A DNA stretch of 64,000 bases from Sodalis praecaptivus (GTDB lineage: Bacteria > Pseudomonadota > Gammaproteobacteria > Enterobacterales > Enterobacteriaceae): NCBI RefSeq assembly GCF_000517425.1, contig NZ_CP006569.1, positions 2,718,760-2,782,759 of the forward strand. Reading direction: 5' to 3'. The notes below the pieces were generated by a model, which saw only the letters and a list, made by a program, of their open reading frames with translations, was not told the DNA's origin and searched no databases. Each line of letters begins with the position of its first letter. Position 1 is the first letter of the stretch. The position numbers were made by a program, and so were the translations under genes. Of the stretch, positions 44,230 through 52,601 are shown piece by piece.

Positions 44230-45492
44230 CTAGAGCGTGTCCGTGGCCCCTTCGTTGAACGTCGCCTCTTTATCCAACCGCTGGCGCCGCCGTAAACCAG
44301 GGAACCACGCCATCCATAATCCCACCACCAGCAGGGTACCGATGCCCCCCAGCGCGGCGGCCGGCACCGCGCCCAGCCAGGCGGCCAGCATGCCGGATTC
44401 AAACTCGCCCAACTGATTGGACGTATTGATGAAAATCGAGTTGACCGCGCTCACCCGGCCACGCATATCGTCCGGGGTATCCAGTTGTACCAGCGCAGCG
44501 CGGATCACCATACTGACCATATCAAAAGCGCCCAGAGCAAACAGCGCCAGCAGCGATAGCCAAAGTACGGTCGACAGCGCGAAGACCAGCGTCGCGAGCC
44601 CAAAACCGGCCACCGCGGCGAACATGATCATGCCGACATGGCGCTCCAGCGAGCGGCGGCTGAGCCACAGACCGACCAGCAGCGCGCCCACCGCCGGCGC
44701 GGCGCGTAACAAGCCGAGTCCCCAGGGGCCGGTATGCAAAATATCCTTGGCGAAAATCGGCAGCAGCGCGGTCGCGCCCCCCAGCAGTACGGCAAACAAA
44801 TCCAGCGAGATAACCCCCAGCACATCGGGCCGCGCGCGGATGAATTTAATTCCGGCAAACAACGTAGCAAAGCTGGCCGGTACCCGGCGCGGCGGCGCCT
44901 GCTCGTAGCGTAATTGCGCCACCATCACCACCGCCAGCAGATACAGCAACCCGGCCACGGCATAGACCGTCGCCGGGCCCGCTACGTACAAGAACCCGCC
45001 CAAAGCCGGCCCCACCATCATGGCGGCTTCGCCGGCGGCGGCGTTGGCCGCCATGGCGCGGGTGAGGATCGGCGCCGGCACCAGCGCCGGCAGCATGGAT
45101 TGCAGCGCCGGCGTTTCCATGGCACGCGCGGTAGAGATGATAAACACCAGCCCCAGAATAACCCACTCATCGGCGCGGTGGAGAAAGGTAAGCATCGCCA
45201 GCAGAAGGATGGCAACCCACTCGGCCAACTGGCCGAACAGCACAATACGCCGGCGATCGTATTGGTCGGCGACATGCCCGGCGTACAGCGCCAGCGCCAC
45301 CGAGGGTAGAAACTGCGCCAGGCCGATAAGGCCGAGGTCTAGCGCGCGGCCGGTCAAAGAATATATCTGCCAGCTCACCACGATGGAAAGCATTTGGAAA
45401 CCGAAGCTGGAACAGGTGCGCGCCAGCCAGAAGGCGACAAAAGAACGGTGACGAAATAACGAATCCGAATTGCCGGAAGCGGTGGAAGACAT
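44230..45492 (-). CDS. EntS-like MFS exporter (DHA3 type)
   Basis: 420 residues, 12 membrane segments. The N-terminus SLFRHRSFVAFWLARTCSSFGFQMLSIVVSWQIYSLT and the A-motif AGHVADQYDRRRIV are close to the EntS/TetV-like branch, which in enterobacteria exports enterobactin; other members move other metallophores or drugs. GGGAT precedes the ATG. It stands alone on minus, about 570 bp from the Zur-controlled importer, so export of a metallophore is possible but unproven. Confidence 0.83.
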   Translation of the reverse strand: MSSTASGNSDSLFRHRSFVAFWLARTCSSFGFQMLSIVVSWQIYSLTGRALDLGLIGLAQFLPSVALALYAGHVADQYDRRRIVLFGQLAEWVAILLLAMLTFLHRADEWVILGLVFIISTARAMETPALQSMLPALVPAPILTRAMAANAAAGEAAMMVGPALGGFLYVAGPATVYAVAGLLYLLAVVMVAQLRYEQAPPRRVPASFATLFAGIKFIRARPDVLGVISLDLFAVLLGGATALLPIFAKDILHTGPWGLGLLRAAPAVGALLVGLWLSRRSLERHVGMIMFAAVAGFGLATLVFALSTVLWLSLLALFALGAFDMVSMVIRAALVQLDTPDDMRGRVSAVNSIFINTSNQLGEFESGMLAAWLGAVPAAALGGIGTLLVVGLWMAWFPGLRRRQRLDKEATFNEGATDTL

Positions 45493-45600
45493 GACACATC
45501 CCGATGAATAAAGTCATCATGCGGCCCGCGGATCGCCCCGCCCCCTGCCGCAATTTTAGCTGAATCTTAACGTAATTCGCCGGCGAATGTTACCACCATG

Positions 45601-46011
45601 TTAACCTTTAATGCTCTTCATCCAGTACCTATTGCTTACAAAACGTTTCAGCCATCGGCCGCCGCTCGCGGCCATCGCAAACTTTGCTGGCTCGCGATGC
45701 GCGCCAGGACAAAACGCGAGACCAGACGCCGAGACAAAACATAGTGCCTGATGATCACTCGCCATTCGGCACAAAAAACGGATCAATAAGCAGCGTAACG
45801 ACCTGTCGTCAAGCAACGCGGCGCACGGCATCGGGCCTGACATGGCAGGCGCGACAACGTCTGGCTCTACCTGAGGTACGCCCTCAGATTTAACCTGCGC
45901 GGCGGCGCCCGGCTCAGCCCTATGGGGCGCCATAATAGCCAGCCCGCTACGGCGTTTAGGATATGACGCGCAGGCCAGCACCAAGAGGGCGGCAAAAATC
46001 GCTGGCCACAC
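45601..46011 (-). CDS. Hypothetical small protein divergent from the Zur box
   Basis: 136 codons from a GTG start, with a hydrophobic N-terminus ending in a lipobox-like LVLAC (cysteine 14) but lacking the usual positive charge before it. Several cysteines are clustered in the second half (LRCLLIRFLCRM, ALCFVSASGLAFC). No family recognised. If real it would share the Zur box at 46027 with the importer on the other strand. Coding status is doubtful. Confidence 0.28.
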   Translation of the reverse strand: MWPAIFAALLVLACASYPKRRSGLAIMAPHRAEPGAAAQVKSEGVPQVEPDVVAPAMSGPMPCAALLDDRSLRCLLIRFLCRMASDHQALCFVSASGLAFCPGAHREPAKFAMAASGGRWLKRFVSNRYWMKSIKG

Positions 46012-46026
46012 TCCATGCGTAATGAT

Positions 46027-46043
46027 ACGTTATAACATAACAT
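46027..46043 (+). promoter_or_regulatory. Zur box upstream of the FecBCDE-type importer
   Basis: ACGTTATAACATAACAT matches the enterobacterial Zur palindrome ATGTTATA-N-TATAACAT at 14 of 16 informative positions by my alignment. It ends 22 bp before the ATPase start, so zinc-loaded Zur would block transcription. A Fur reading was weaker (only the left half matches). Confidence 0.75.
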
Positions 46044-46065
46044 TCACGGTTTCTTGTTTCTCATT

Positions 46066-46857
46066 ATGACGCTCTTATCGCCCCCCTTTCTGCTAGAGCT
46101 GCACTCGCTCAAAGTTGACGGCAGCGCACGCCGCCCGCTTTTAAGCGATATCTCCTTTACCCTCGCCGCCGGGGAACGGCTGGCGGTGATCGGTCCCAAT
46201 GGCTGCGGTAAATCGACCTTACTCAAAACCCTGGTCGGGGAGCGGCGGATCGCCGGCGGCGAAATTCGGTTGGCGGGCCAGCGCCTATCGGCCATCAGCC
46301 GCCACCAGCGGGCGCAGCGCATTGCCTATCTTGCCCAGCACGATGAGGCGGATCCGGGGTTACGCCTTGAGGACTATGTCGCCCTCGGTCGCCTGCCGCA
46401 CCACGCGCGCACCACGCTAGCGCAGGATAGCGCCATTATCCGTCTGGCGATCGCCGATGTCGGTCTCGCCCACCGTACGCACGCGCGCATCGGCACGCTT
46501 TCCGGCGGCGAACGTCAGAGAGCCGCGCTGGCCCGCGCGCTGGCGCAAACGCCGCAGCTGTTGTTGCTGGATGAACCGACGAATCATCTGGATCCGCTCG
46601 CCCGCGCGCGCTTATTGATGCTGGTGCGGCAAAAAGGCATCGCTACCATCGCCGTGTTGCATGATTTGCCGTTGGTGGATCCCTTTGCCGATCGGGTGCT
46701 GGTGCTGCGGGAAGGCCAGACGGTCATTTGCGCGCCGCCGGACGCGGCGCTGGCGCCGCCTATCATGATGGCGACCTTTGGCTTGGAAAGCTACACCCTT
46801 GCCCATCCCCAGACCGGGCTACCGGTCCGCTTTTTTGCCGCGCCGTCCGGCGCCTGA
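46066..46857 (+). CDS. FecE-type ABC ATPase of a Zur-controlled importer
   Basis: 263 residues from the ATG at 46066 (a TTG four codons earlier is less likely). Walker A GPNGCGKST (about 44-52), signature LSGGERQRAALAR (about 145), Walker B LLLLDEPTNHLD, H-loop VLHDLPL. It belongs to the FepC/FecE/BtuD class that powers uptake of metal chelates or corrinoids. First gene of a three-gene operon with binding protein and permease, right behind a Zur box, so a zinc chelate is the likely cargo. Confidence 0.85.
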   Translation: MTLLSPPFLLELHSLKVDGSARRPLLSDISFTLAAGERLAVIGPNGCGKSTLLKTLVGERRIAGGEIRLAGQRLSAISRHQRAQRIAYLAQHDEADPGLRLEDYVALGRLPHHARTTLAQDSAIIRLAIADVGLAHRTHARIGTLSGGERQRAALARALAQTPQLLLLDEPTNHLDPLARARLLMLVRQKGIATIAVLHDLPLVDPFADRVLVLREGQTVICAPPDAALAPPIMMATFGLESYTLAHPQTGLPVRFFAAPSGA

Positions 46858-46878
46858 TTTTGTTAACAGGAAACCTGT

Positions 46879-47841
46879 ATGAATACCGTATTGCGCATCG
46901 CTACTGTTCTCGTTGCTCTGCTGCCCGCCGTCGCGCTGGCCTCCGGCTTTCCGGTCACCGTGACCAGCTGCGGCCAACCTCTCACTTTTGACCACGCCCC
47001 CCAACGGGCGGTCATTAACGATGTGAACATGGCTGAAATGGCGTTCGCGCTGCGGCTGCAGCCGGCTATTGTCGGTCTCACCGGTATCACCGGTTGGTAT
47101 AAAACCACGCCGACTTTTCAGGCGCTGCGCGGGGCGATTCCCGAGTTGGCGCCTAAATATCCCGCGCTGGAAAACCTGCTGGCGGTGCATCCCGACTTCT
47201 TCTTCGCCGGCTGGAATTACGGCATGAAGGTGGGCGGTGATGTGACCCCGCCGACGCTGGCCCGCTACGGTATCAAGACGCTGGTGCTGAGTGAAAGCTG
47301 CATACACGTCGACGGCCAGCAGCCGCGCGCCAGCATGGCGTTGCTTTATCGCGATATCCTGACGCTCGGCAGTATTTTCGGTAAACGGGAGCTGGCGCAG
47401 CAGAAGGTCAGCGAATGGCAAGCAACGTTGGACGAGGTGGCGCACCGAATCGGTAAACGTTCCCCTTTGCCGGTGTTCGTTTATGATTCCGGCGAAGACA
47501 AACCCTTTACCAGCGGCAAATACGCAATGCCCACCGCCATCATCGAAGCCGCCGGCGGGCGCAATATCCTTGACAACCTGCCCATGAGCTGGGGCACGGT
47601 AAGCTGGGAAACGGTGGCGGCGAGCAAGCCGGCGTTCATCATTCTGCTGGATTATCAAGCCAGCGGCAGCGCGGCCACGCTGCGCCGCTTTCTTGAATCC
47701 CATCCCCTTATGCGCGTTACCCCCGCGGTACGGCAGCACCGTTATCTGGCGCTGCCGTACCAGGCGTTAACGCCGGGACCGGCCAATATCGACGCGGTGC
47801 GCGCGCTGGCGCGTGCGCTGTATCCGGACGCATTTCAATGA
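46879..47841 (+). CDS. Periplasmic binding protein of the Zur-controlled importer
   Basis: 320 residues with signal peptide ending at about residue 21 (PAVALASG). The FecB/BtuF-type fold is seen in PQRAVINDVNMAEMAFAL and the late TVAASKPAFIILLDYQ segments. It resembles binding proteins that databases often label cobalamin, heme or F420-0 transport, labels that are not supported here. GGA precedes the ATG. Histidines are few, so direct zinc-ion binding as in ZnuA is unlikely; a chelate is more plausible. Confidence 0.83.
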   Translation: MNTVLRIATVLVALLPAVALASGFPVTVTSCGQPLTFDHAPQRAVINDVNMAEMAFALRLQPAIVGLTGITGWYKTTPTFQALRGAIPELAPKYPALENLLAVHPDFFFAGWNYGMKVGGDVTPPTLARYGIKTLVLSESCIHVDGQQPRASMALLYRDILTLGSIFGKRELAQQKVSEWQATLDEVAHRIGKRSPLPVFVYDSGEDKPFTSGKYAMPTAIIEAAGGRNILDNLPMSWGTVSWETVAASKPAFIILLDYQASGSAATLRRFLESHPLMRVTPAVRQHRYLALPYQALTPGPANIDAVRALARALYPDAFQ

Positions 47842-48851
47842 TCACCTCCCGCCTGGGCTATGCCGCGCTGCTCTGCCTGATGGCGTTGCTGGTGGCCGGG
47901 CTGATGATAGCGGGCATCATCGCCGGCACGGTAACGCTTCCGGTACGGCAGGTGATGGCCGCCCTCACCGGGCGGGAAGCCTGGGTGCCGGACATGGTCG
48001 CGCGTATCGTCATCGATCTGCGTCTGCCGCGTAGCGTACTGGCCGCCGCCGCCGGCGCCGGGTTGGCAATGGTGGGCGCCTATTTGCAGACCGCAACCCG
48101 CAACGCGCTGGCGGACCCTTTTTTATTCGGTCTCTCTTCCGGCGCCTCGGCGGGCGCGGTGCTCATCATCACCCGTTTAGGCGACAGCCTGGGTCAGTGG
48201 TCGCTGCCCCTGGCGGTGTTCGCCGGCGGGATTACGTCGGCCTTGGCGGTCATCGCGCTATTTCTATTGCAGGCGACGCGCGGCGCTGACCGGCTGGTCA
48301 TCTGCGGCCTGGCTATCTCGTTTTTGTTCGGTGCATTCACCCATTATTTGGTGTTTTCCGGCGATCAGCGTGCCGCCGGCGCGTTGCTGTTCTGGACGCT
48401 GGGAGGGCTGGGGCTGGCCCGATGGGATAATCTGCCGTTCGCCCTGCTGCCGTTGGTCATGCTATTTGGTCTGCTTGGCCTGCGCTGGCGTTCGCTGGAC
48501 GCCTTACTGGCCGGCGAAACCGTGGCGCTGTCGCTGGGCGTAGCGGTCATACGGCTGCGGATGGAAATCTTCTTGGTTTGCGCGCTGGCCACGTCCCTAC
48601 TGGTAGCGCTCACCGGCGTAATCGGTTTTGTGGGGCTGATGATCCCCCACCTGGCCAGGCCATTATGCGGGATCCGCCACCGGCGCGTGCTGCCCCTGTG
48701 TGCGCTGCTGGGGGCCGCCTTGCTGTGCGGCGGCGATCTGCTCAGCCGGCTGCTGATAGCGCCCCAGGAGCTGCCCATCGGCATTATCACCGCCGGTATG
48801 GGGGGCTTTTTCGTGCTGAGCCTATTATTGCGCGGGCATCGACCCGGCTAA
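47838..48851 (+). CDS. FecCD-type permease of the Zur-controlled importer
   Basis: 337 residues, about 10 membrane segments. DLRLPRSVLAAAAGAGLAMVGAYLQ (about 54-78, read in parts), PFLFGLSSGASAGA and GVIGFVGLMIPHLARPL are standard FecCD/BtuC motifs. The ATG overlaps the binding-protein stop (ATGA). Only one permease gene is present, so it should work as a homodimer, unlike the siderophore importer at 14.8 kb. Confidence 0.87.
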   Translation: MITSRLGYAALLCLMALLVAGLMIAGIIAGTVTLPVRQVMAALTGREAWVPDMVARIVIDLRLPRSVLAAAAGAGLAMVGAYLQTATRNALADPFLFGLSSGASAGAVLIITRLGDSLGQWSLPLAVFAGGITSALAVIALFLLQATRGADRLVICGLAISFLFGAFTHYLVFSGDQRAAGALLFWTLGGLGLARWDNLPFALLPLVMLFGLLGLRWRSLDALLAGETVALSLGVAVIRLRMEIFLVCALATSLLVALTGVIGFVGLMIPHLARPLCGIRHRRVLPLCALLGAALLCGGDLLSRLLIAPQELPIGIITAGMGGFFVLSLLLRGHRPG

Positions 48852-48980
48852 CGCGGACGCACAACCGCCGCACCCAATTGAAACCCCGTGCCGTTTGGTC
48901 TAAAAAGGTTTTGCATATTAACATAAAGACAACCATCATTATTTAAGCATTCGGCCACTTCTCACAACGCTGGGACTATC

Positions 48981-50447
48981 TTGCAAAACATCAAAGACTC
49001 TGTGCTGCACGCCATCCAGCGTACGCCCTGGTATGCCAAACGGCGTTCCTATCGGGTGCTGTTCTGGCGTGAAATCACCCCGCTGGCGGTACCGATTTTT
49101 TTCGAGAACCTGTGCGTGCTGCTGATGGGGGTATTGAGCACCTTTCTGGTCAGTTGGCTAGGCAAAGAGGCGATGGCCGGCGTCGGGCTGGCTGACAGTT
49201 TCAATATGGTGATCATCGCCTTTTTCGCCGCGGTGGATCTGGGGACCACGGTGGTGGTGGCCTTTAGTCTGGGCAAGCGCAATCCAGAGCGCGCCCGCGC
49301 CGCCGCGCGCCAGTCACTCGCGCTCATGACCGTGCTGGCGGTGCTGATGGCGATAGTCATTCAGTTCTACGGCCACCACATTATCAATGTCATCGCCGGA
49401 AACGCCACGCCGGAAGTCAAGGCGCTGGCCCTGAGCTATCTGCATATCAGCGTCTGGAGCTACCCCGCCGCCGCGATTGCGCTTATCGGCAGCGGCGCGC
49501 TGCGCGGCGCCGGCAATACCAAAATACCGATGCTTATCAACGGCGGCATGAATATTCTCAATATCATGATTACCTCGGTGCTGATTTATGGCGTGTTTTC
49601 CTGGCATGGTCTGGGCTTTATCGGCGCCGGGCTGGGCCTGACCATTTCGCGATATATCGGCGCGGCAGCGGTTATCTACGTGCTCATGACGGGCTTTAAT
49701 CCGGCGCTCAAAATTTCTCTAAAGAGCTACTTCAGCCGTCTGAACACTAACATCCTGATGGAAGTGCTGGGCATTGGCATCCCCGCCAGTATCGAGTCGG
49801 TCTTGTTCAACGGCGGCAAGCTGCTGACCCAGGTATTTGTGGCGGGGATGGGAACCAATGTGATTGCCGGCAACTTTATTGCCTTTTCCATCGTCTCGCT
49901 GATTAATCTGCCCGGTAACGCGCTCGGTTCGGCATCGACCATTATTGTCGGCACCCGGCTCGGTAAACGCCAAATCAGCCAGGCGGAGCGCCAGTTGAAA
50001 CATATTTTTTGGCTCTCCACGCTGGGATTGTGTGCGCTGGCGCTGCTGTCGGCGCCGTTCGCCGGCCTGCTCGCCGCGTTCTACACCAACGAGGCGGACG
50101 TTATTTCGGTGGTGAAAATGCTGGTGTGGCTCAATGCGGCGTTCATGCCCCTTTGGGCGGCTTCATGGGTACTGCCCGCCGGGTTGAAGGGCGCGCGCGA
50201 TGCGCGTTTCACCATGTGGGTGTCGCTGCTGGGAATGTGGGGCTGCCGTATTGTCGCCGGCTACGCGCTGGGCATCATGTTGGGCATGGGCGTGGCCGGT
50301 ATCTGGCTCGGCATGTTCCTTGATTGGCTGGTTCGCGGCCTGCTGTTCTATTGGCGGCTCACCAGCGGCCGCTGGCTGAAAAAGTACCCCCGGATCCGGC
50401 CGACGCCCGACGAGAGCGCCGCGGTTTCGCCCGCACGGCGGGCATAG
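48981..50447 (+). CDS. MATE-family multidrug efflux transporter (EmmdR/YeeO-like)
   Basis: 488 residues, 12 membrane segments, with a basic N-terminus (WYAKRRSYRVLFWREITPLAVP, first residues of the family). Start is a TTG with TGGGA upstream. MATE core traits: pseudo-repeats of two six-helix halves, GAGLGLTISRYIGA and GAGNTKIPM. It closely resembles EmmdR/YeeO-type proteins that pump cationic drugs or flavins by ion exchange. Its promoter probably lies in the AT-rich 48890-48970. It follows the importer operon by 130 bp and may be separate. Confidence 0.86.
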   Translation: MQNIKDSVLHAIQRTPWYAKRRSYRVLFWREITPLAVPIFFENLCVLLMGVLSTFLVSWLGKEAMAGVGLADSFNMVIIAFFAAVDLGTTVVVAFSLGKRNPERARAAARQSLALMTVLAVLMAIVIQFYGHHIINVIAGNATPEVKALALSYLHISVWSYPAAAIALIGSGALRGAGNTKIPMLINGGMNILNIMITSVLIYGVFSWHGLGFIGAGLGLTISRYIGAAAVIYVLMTGFNPALKISLKSYFSRLNTNILMEVLGIGIPASIESVLFNGGKLLTQVFVAGMGTNVIAGNFIAFSIVSLINLPGNALGSASTIIVGTRLGKRQISQAERQLKHIFWLSTLGLCALALLSAPFAGLLAAFYTNEADVISVVKMLVWLNAAFMPLWAASWVLPAGLKGARDARFTMWVSLLGMWGCRIVAGYALGIMLGMGVAGIWLGMFLDWLVRGLLFYWRLTSGRWLKKYPRIRPTPDESAAVSPARRA

Positions 50448-50480
50448 CGCCGCTAAGCGCTATCCGGCCGCCGTGCAGGG

Positions 50481-50745
50481 GTCGTTACGTATAGGGCCCC
50501 GCGTCAGCGCATCGCCAGGTAGGCGTCGTTACGTATAGCGCCTCGCGTCAGCGCATCGCCGGGTAGGCGTCGTTACGTATAGCGCCTCGCGTCAGCGCAT
50601 CGCCGGGTAGGCGTCGTTACGTATAGCGCCCCGCGTCAGCGCATCCCCGGGTAGGCGTCGTTACGCATAGCGCCCCGCGTCAGCGCATCGCCGGGTAGGC
50701 GTCGTTACGTGTAGCGCCTCGCGTCAGCGCATCGCCAGGTAGGCG
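50481..50745. repeat. 44-bp tandem array at the 3' end of the transglycosylase gene
   Basis: GTCGTTACGTATAGCGCC recurs at 50481, 50525, 50569, 50613, 50657 and 50701, exactly 44 bp apart. Read on the minus strand, every unit carries codons for Ala-Tyr-(Leu/Pro)-Ala-Met-Arg-stop or a one-base variant, which is the true C-terminus of the gene ending at 50724. The array therefore arose from the gene tail. Confidence 0.93.
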
Positions 50746-51362
50746 GTATTCACTTTCCATAGATAGCGCGGCGCCTGCGGCGCGGGGTGCTTGCGCTGCA
50801 CATGCTGGTAGAATTGCTGCGGCGTCATGGCATTAATCTGCGCAACGGCAGCGTCGCGGTTGGCGGAAAAGGTGCGCAGCAGGGCGCCGGCGCCATTGAC
50901 ATACGCCACCGTCAGCGCATAGCGCCGGGTTTCCGGGTTGCTAATGCCCGCCAGCTGTTTCTGCAACAAGGATAAATAGGCGGTACCGAGGTCGATATTG
51001 GTGGCGGCGTCCTTAAGTTCATGTGTACTGGGCTGACCGTGGCGCCCTTTCAGCCGATAGGCATCGCGTCCCGCGGTGGACGCCTTGAGCTGCATGAGCC
51101 CGATGGCGTTGGATTTACTGACTACCGACGGATTGTAACCGGACTCCACCTGAATAATGGCTTTCACCAGCGTTTCATCTACGCCATAAATGCTGGCGGA
51201 ATCGTGAATGTAATCGCTGTATAACCCCGCGGGCGGCGTTACCGGCATCAGCAGTTTTGAGTCAGGATGGGTGGTCAACGCCTGCCTGGGCGGCTCTGGA
51301 CTTTGCCGAGCGCAGCCGGTCAGCAGCAGAGCGACAATAAGACCAATAGAATGTCGTTTCAC
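50724..51362 (-). CDS. emtA: EmtA/MltE-like lytic murein transglycosylase lipoprotein
   Basis: 212 residues, near E. coli EmtA (about 203). Lipobox LLTGC (cysteine about 17) anchors it to a membrane; the SLT domain (about 50-200) has catalytic glutamate in IIQVESGYNP, then SKSNAIGLMQLKAST and AYVNGAGALLRTFS, closely matching EmtA. It cuts peptidoglycan to 1,6-anhydro-muropeptides. Its 3' end is inside a 44-bp tandem array. Next gene upstream is a divergent response regulator. Confidence 0.92.
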   Translation of the reverse strand: MKRHSIGLIVALLLTGCARQSPEPPRQALTTHPDSKLLMPVTPPAGLYSDYIHDSASIYGVDETLVKAIIQVESGYNPSVVSKSNAIGLMQLKASTAGRDAYRLKGRHGQPSTHELKDAATNIDLGTAYLSLLQKQLAGISNPETRRYALTVAYVNGAGALLRTFSANRDAAVAQINAMTPQQFYQHVQRKHPAPQAPRYLWKVNTAYLAMR

Positions 51363-51848
51363 CGTTCCTCTCTTGGTAGGATTGCACCTGCTGGCCTGAC
51401 GGGCGGGGGTCGCCGCGACGGGCCGTCTGTTCGCCAGGGAATATTGGCCTCACTTTTTTGGCATGCCGAGCGGGTGAAGTCAATCATTTCACGGCGTTTT
51501 TACCCAGTTAAGTGCCAAAAATGCGGAGTATTCCGTAATTTCGGTACCAACGCGGCACGACAGCTTCCCCCGCCACCGCCTGCGCTCCCCATTTCTGACA
51601 CTTTTCATGGCGCCGGGGGTCCACGTCCCCCTCGTTGCGCCGGCGGCGCACGCATCTGTCGTGCCGGACGCACGCCGTCCGGCGCCGGCGCACTTGTACG
51701 CCGCCGCGCCCGCCTCCCGGGCCGACCCGACTGACAAAACCGTCCCCGGCAGCGACAGCCCTCACATTTCCGATTACCGGTCCCCCTGCCCGCATTCGCA
51801 TCGGGTACACTATTTTGTAACGTGTTCACAACATTTAAGGTTACCGAG
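51363..51848. other. 486-bp divergent intergenic region
   Basis: Between emtA-like (minus) and the response regulator (plus). Contains an inverted repeat TTTTTGGCA (51455-51463) / TGCCAAAAA (51513-51521) and an AT-richer segment before 51849 with likely promoter words. GC-rich middle shows no gene. Confidence 0.45.
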
Positions 51849-52601
51849 ATGAAACCCGCCATACTGGTAATAGATGACGATGTGGCCATCTGCGAGCTTC
51901 TCAACGATGTGTTAAGTGAACACGTTTTTACCGTCTATACCTGCCACCAGGGCTATGAAGGGTTGTCTTTACTGCAACAGCATCCCGATATCGCGCTGGT
52001 GCTGCTCGATCTGGTGCTACCGGACACCAACGGCCTGCTGGTGCTCCAGCAGCTACAGCGGCTGCGGCCCGATTTGCTGGTTATTATGCTAAGCGGGCTG
52101 GGCGCGGAGTCGGATATTGTGGTTGGCCTGGAGATGGGCGCCGATGATTACATCGCCAAGCCGTTCACGCCACGGGTGGTGGTGGCGCGCGCCAAAGCGG
52201 TGCTTCGCCGCAGCGGCGCGCTGGGGCTGGATTACCGCGCCGGCGCCGAGGGCGTCGGTTGGCTGTTCAACGGCTGGCGTCTGGATGAGCAGCGCTGCAC
52301 CTTGTTTAACCCCCAGCGGCAGGAGGTGCTGCTGACCCAGGGCGAATATCAGCTACTGCTGGCGATGGTGCGACACGCGCGCACCGTGCTGACCCGCGAC
52401 CAACTGCTGGAGTTGACCCATAGCGAAACGCTGGACGTCTTTGACCGCACCGTAGACGTGTTGATAATGCGCTTACGCCGTAAAATCGAAGCCAACCCCC
52501 ACCAGCCGATGCTTATCCGCACCATCCGCCGGCTAGGCTATGTTTTCGCAGCCGACGTCACCCGGCCCGGCCCGGCGCTCCTCGCCAGCCGCATCGCCTG
52601 A
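51849..52601 (+). CDS. OmpR-family response regulator
   Basis: 250 residues from the ATG at 51849 (AAGG and GAG upstream). Receiver about 1-118 with D9-D10-D11, phospho-acceptor D54 (LLDLVLPDTNG) and lysine of AKPF; winged helix about 150-245 ending in RTIRRLGYVF. Its 3' end overlaps the converging PfkB kinase gene by 69 bp. The nearest kinase candidate is the hybrid kinase at 57818, next to the ribose-type transporter; a TorR-like role controlling that system is inferred. Confidence 0.9.
   Translation: MKPAILVIDDDVAICELLNDVLSEHVFTVYTCHQGYEGLSLLQQHPDIALVLLDLVLPDTNGLLVLQQLQRLRPDLLVIMLSGLGAESDIVVGLEMGADDYIAKPFTPRVVVARAKAVLRRSGALGLDYRAGAEGVGWLFNGWRLDEQRCTLFNPQRQEVLLTQGEYQLLLAMVRHARTVLTRDQLLELTHSETLDVFDRTVDVLIMRLRRKIEANPHQPMLIRTIRRLGYVFAADVTRPGPALLASRIA

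Noticed and set aside
46020-46043. Fur box before the FecE-type gene
   Set aside because: Only the left half matches the Fur consensus, whereas the Zur palindrome matches at 14 of 16 positions.
50481-50745. CRISPR array
   Set aside because: Units are contiguous direct repeats with no unique spacers and no cas genes nearby; same for the arrays at 19594, 39592 and 61543.
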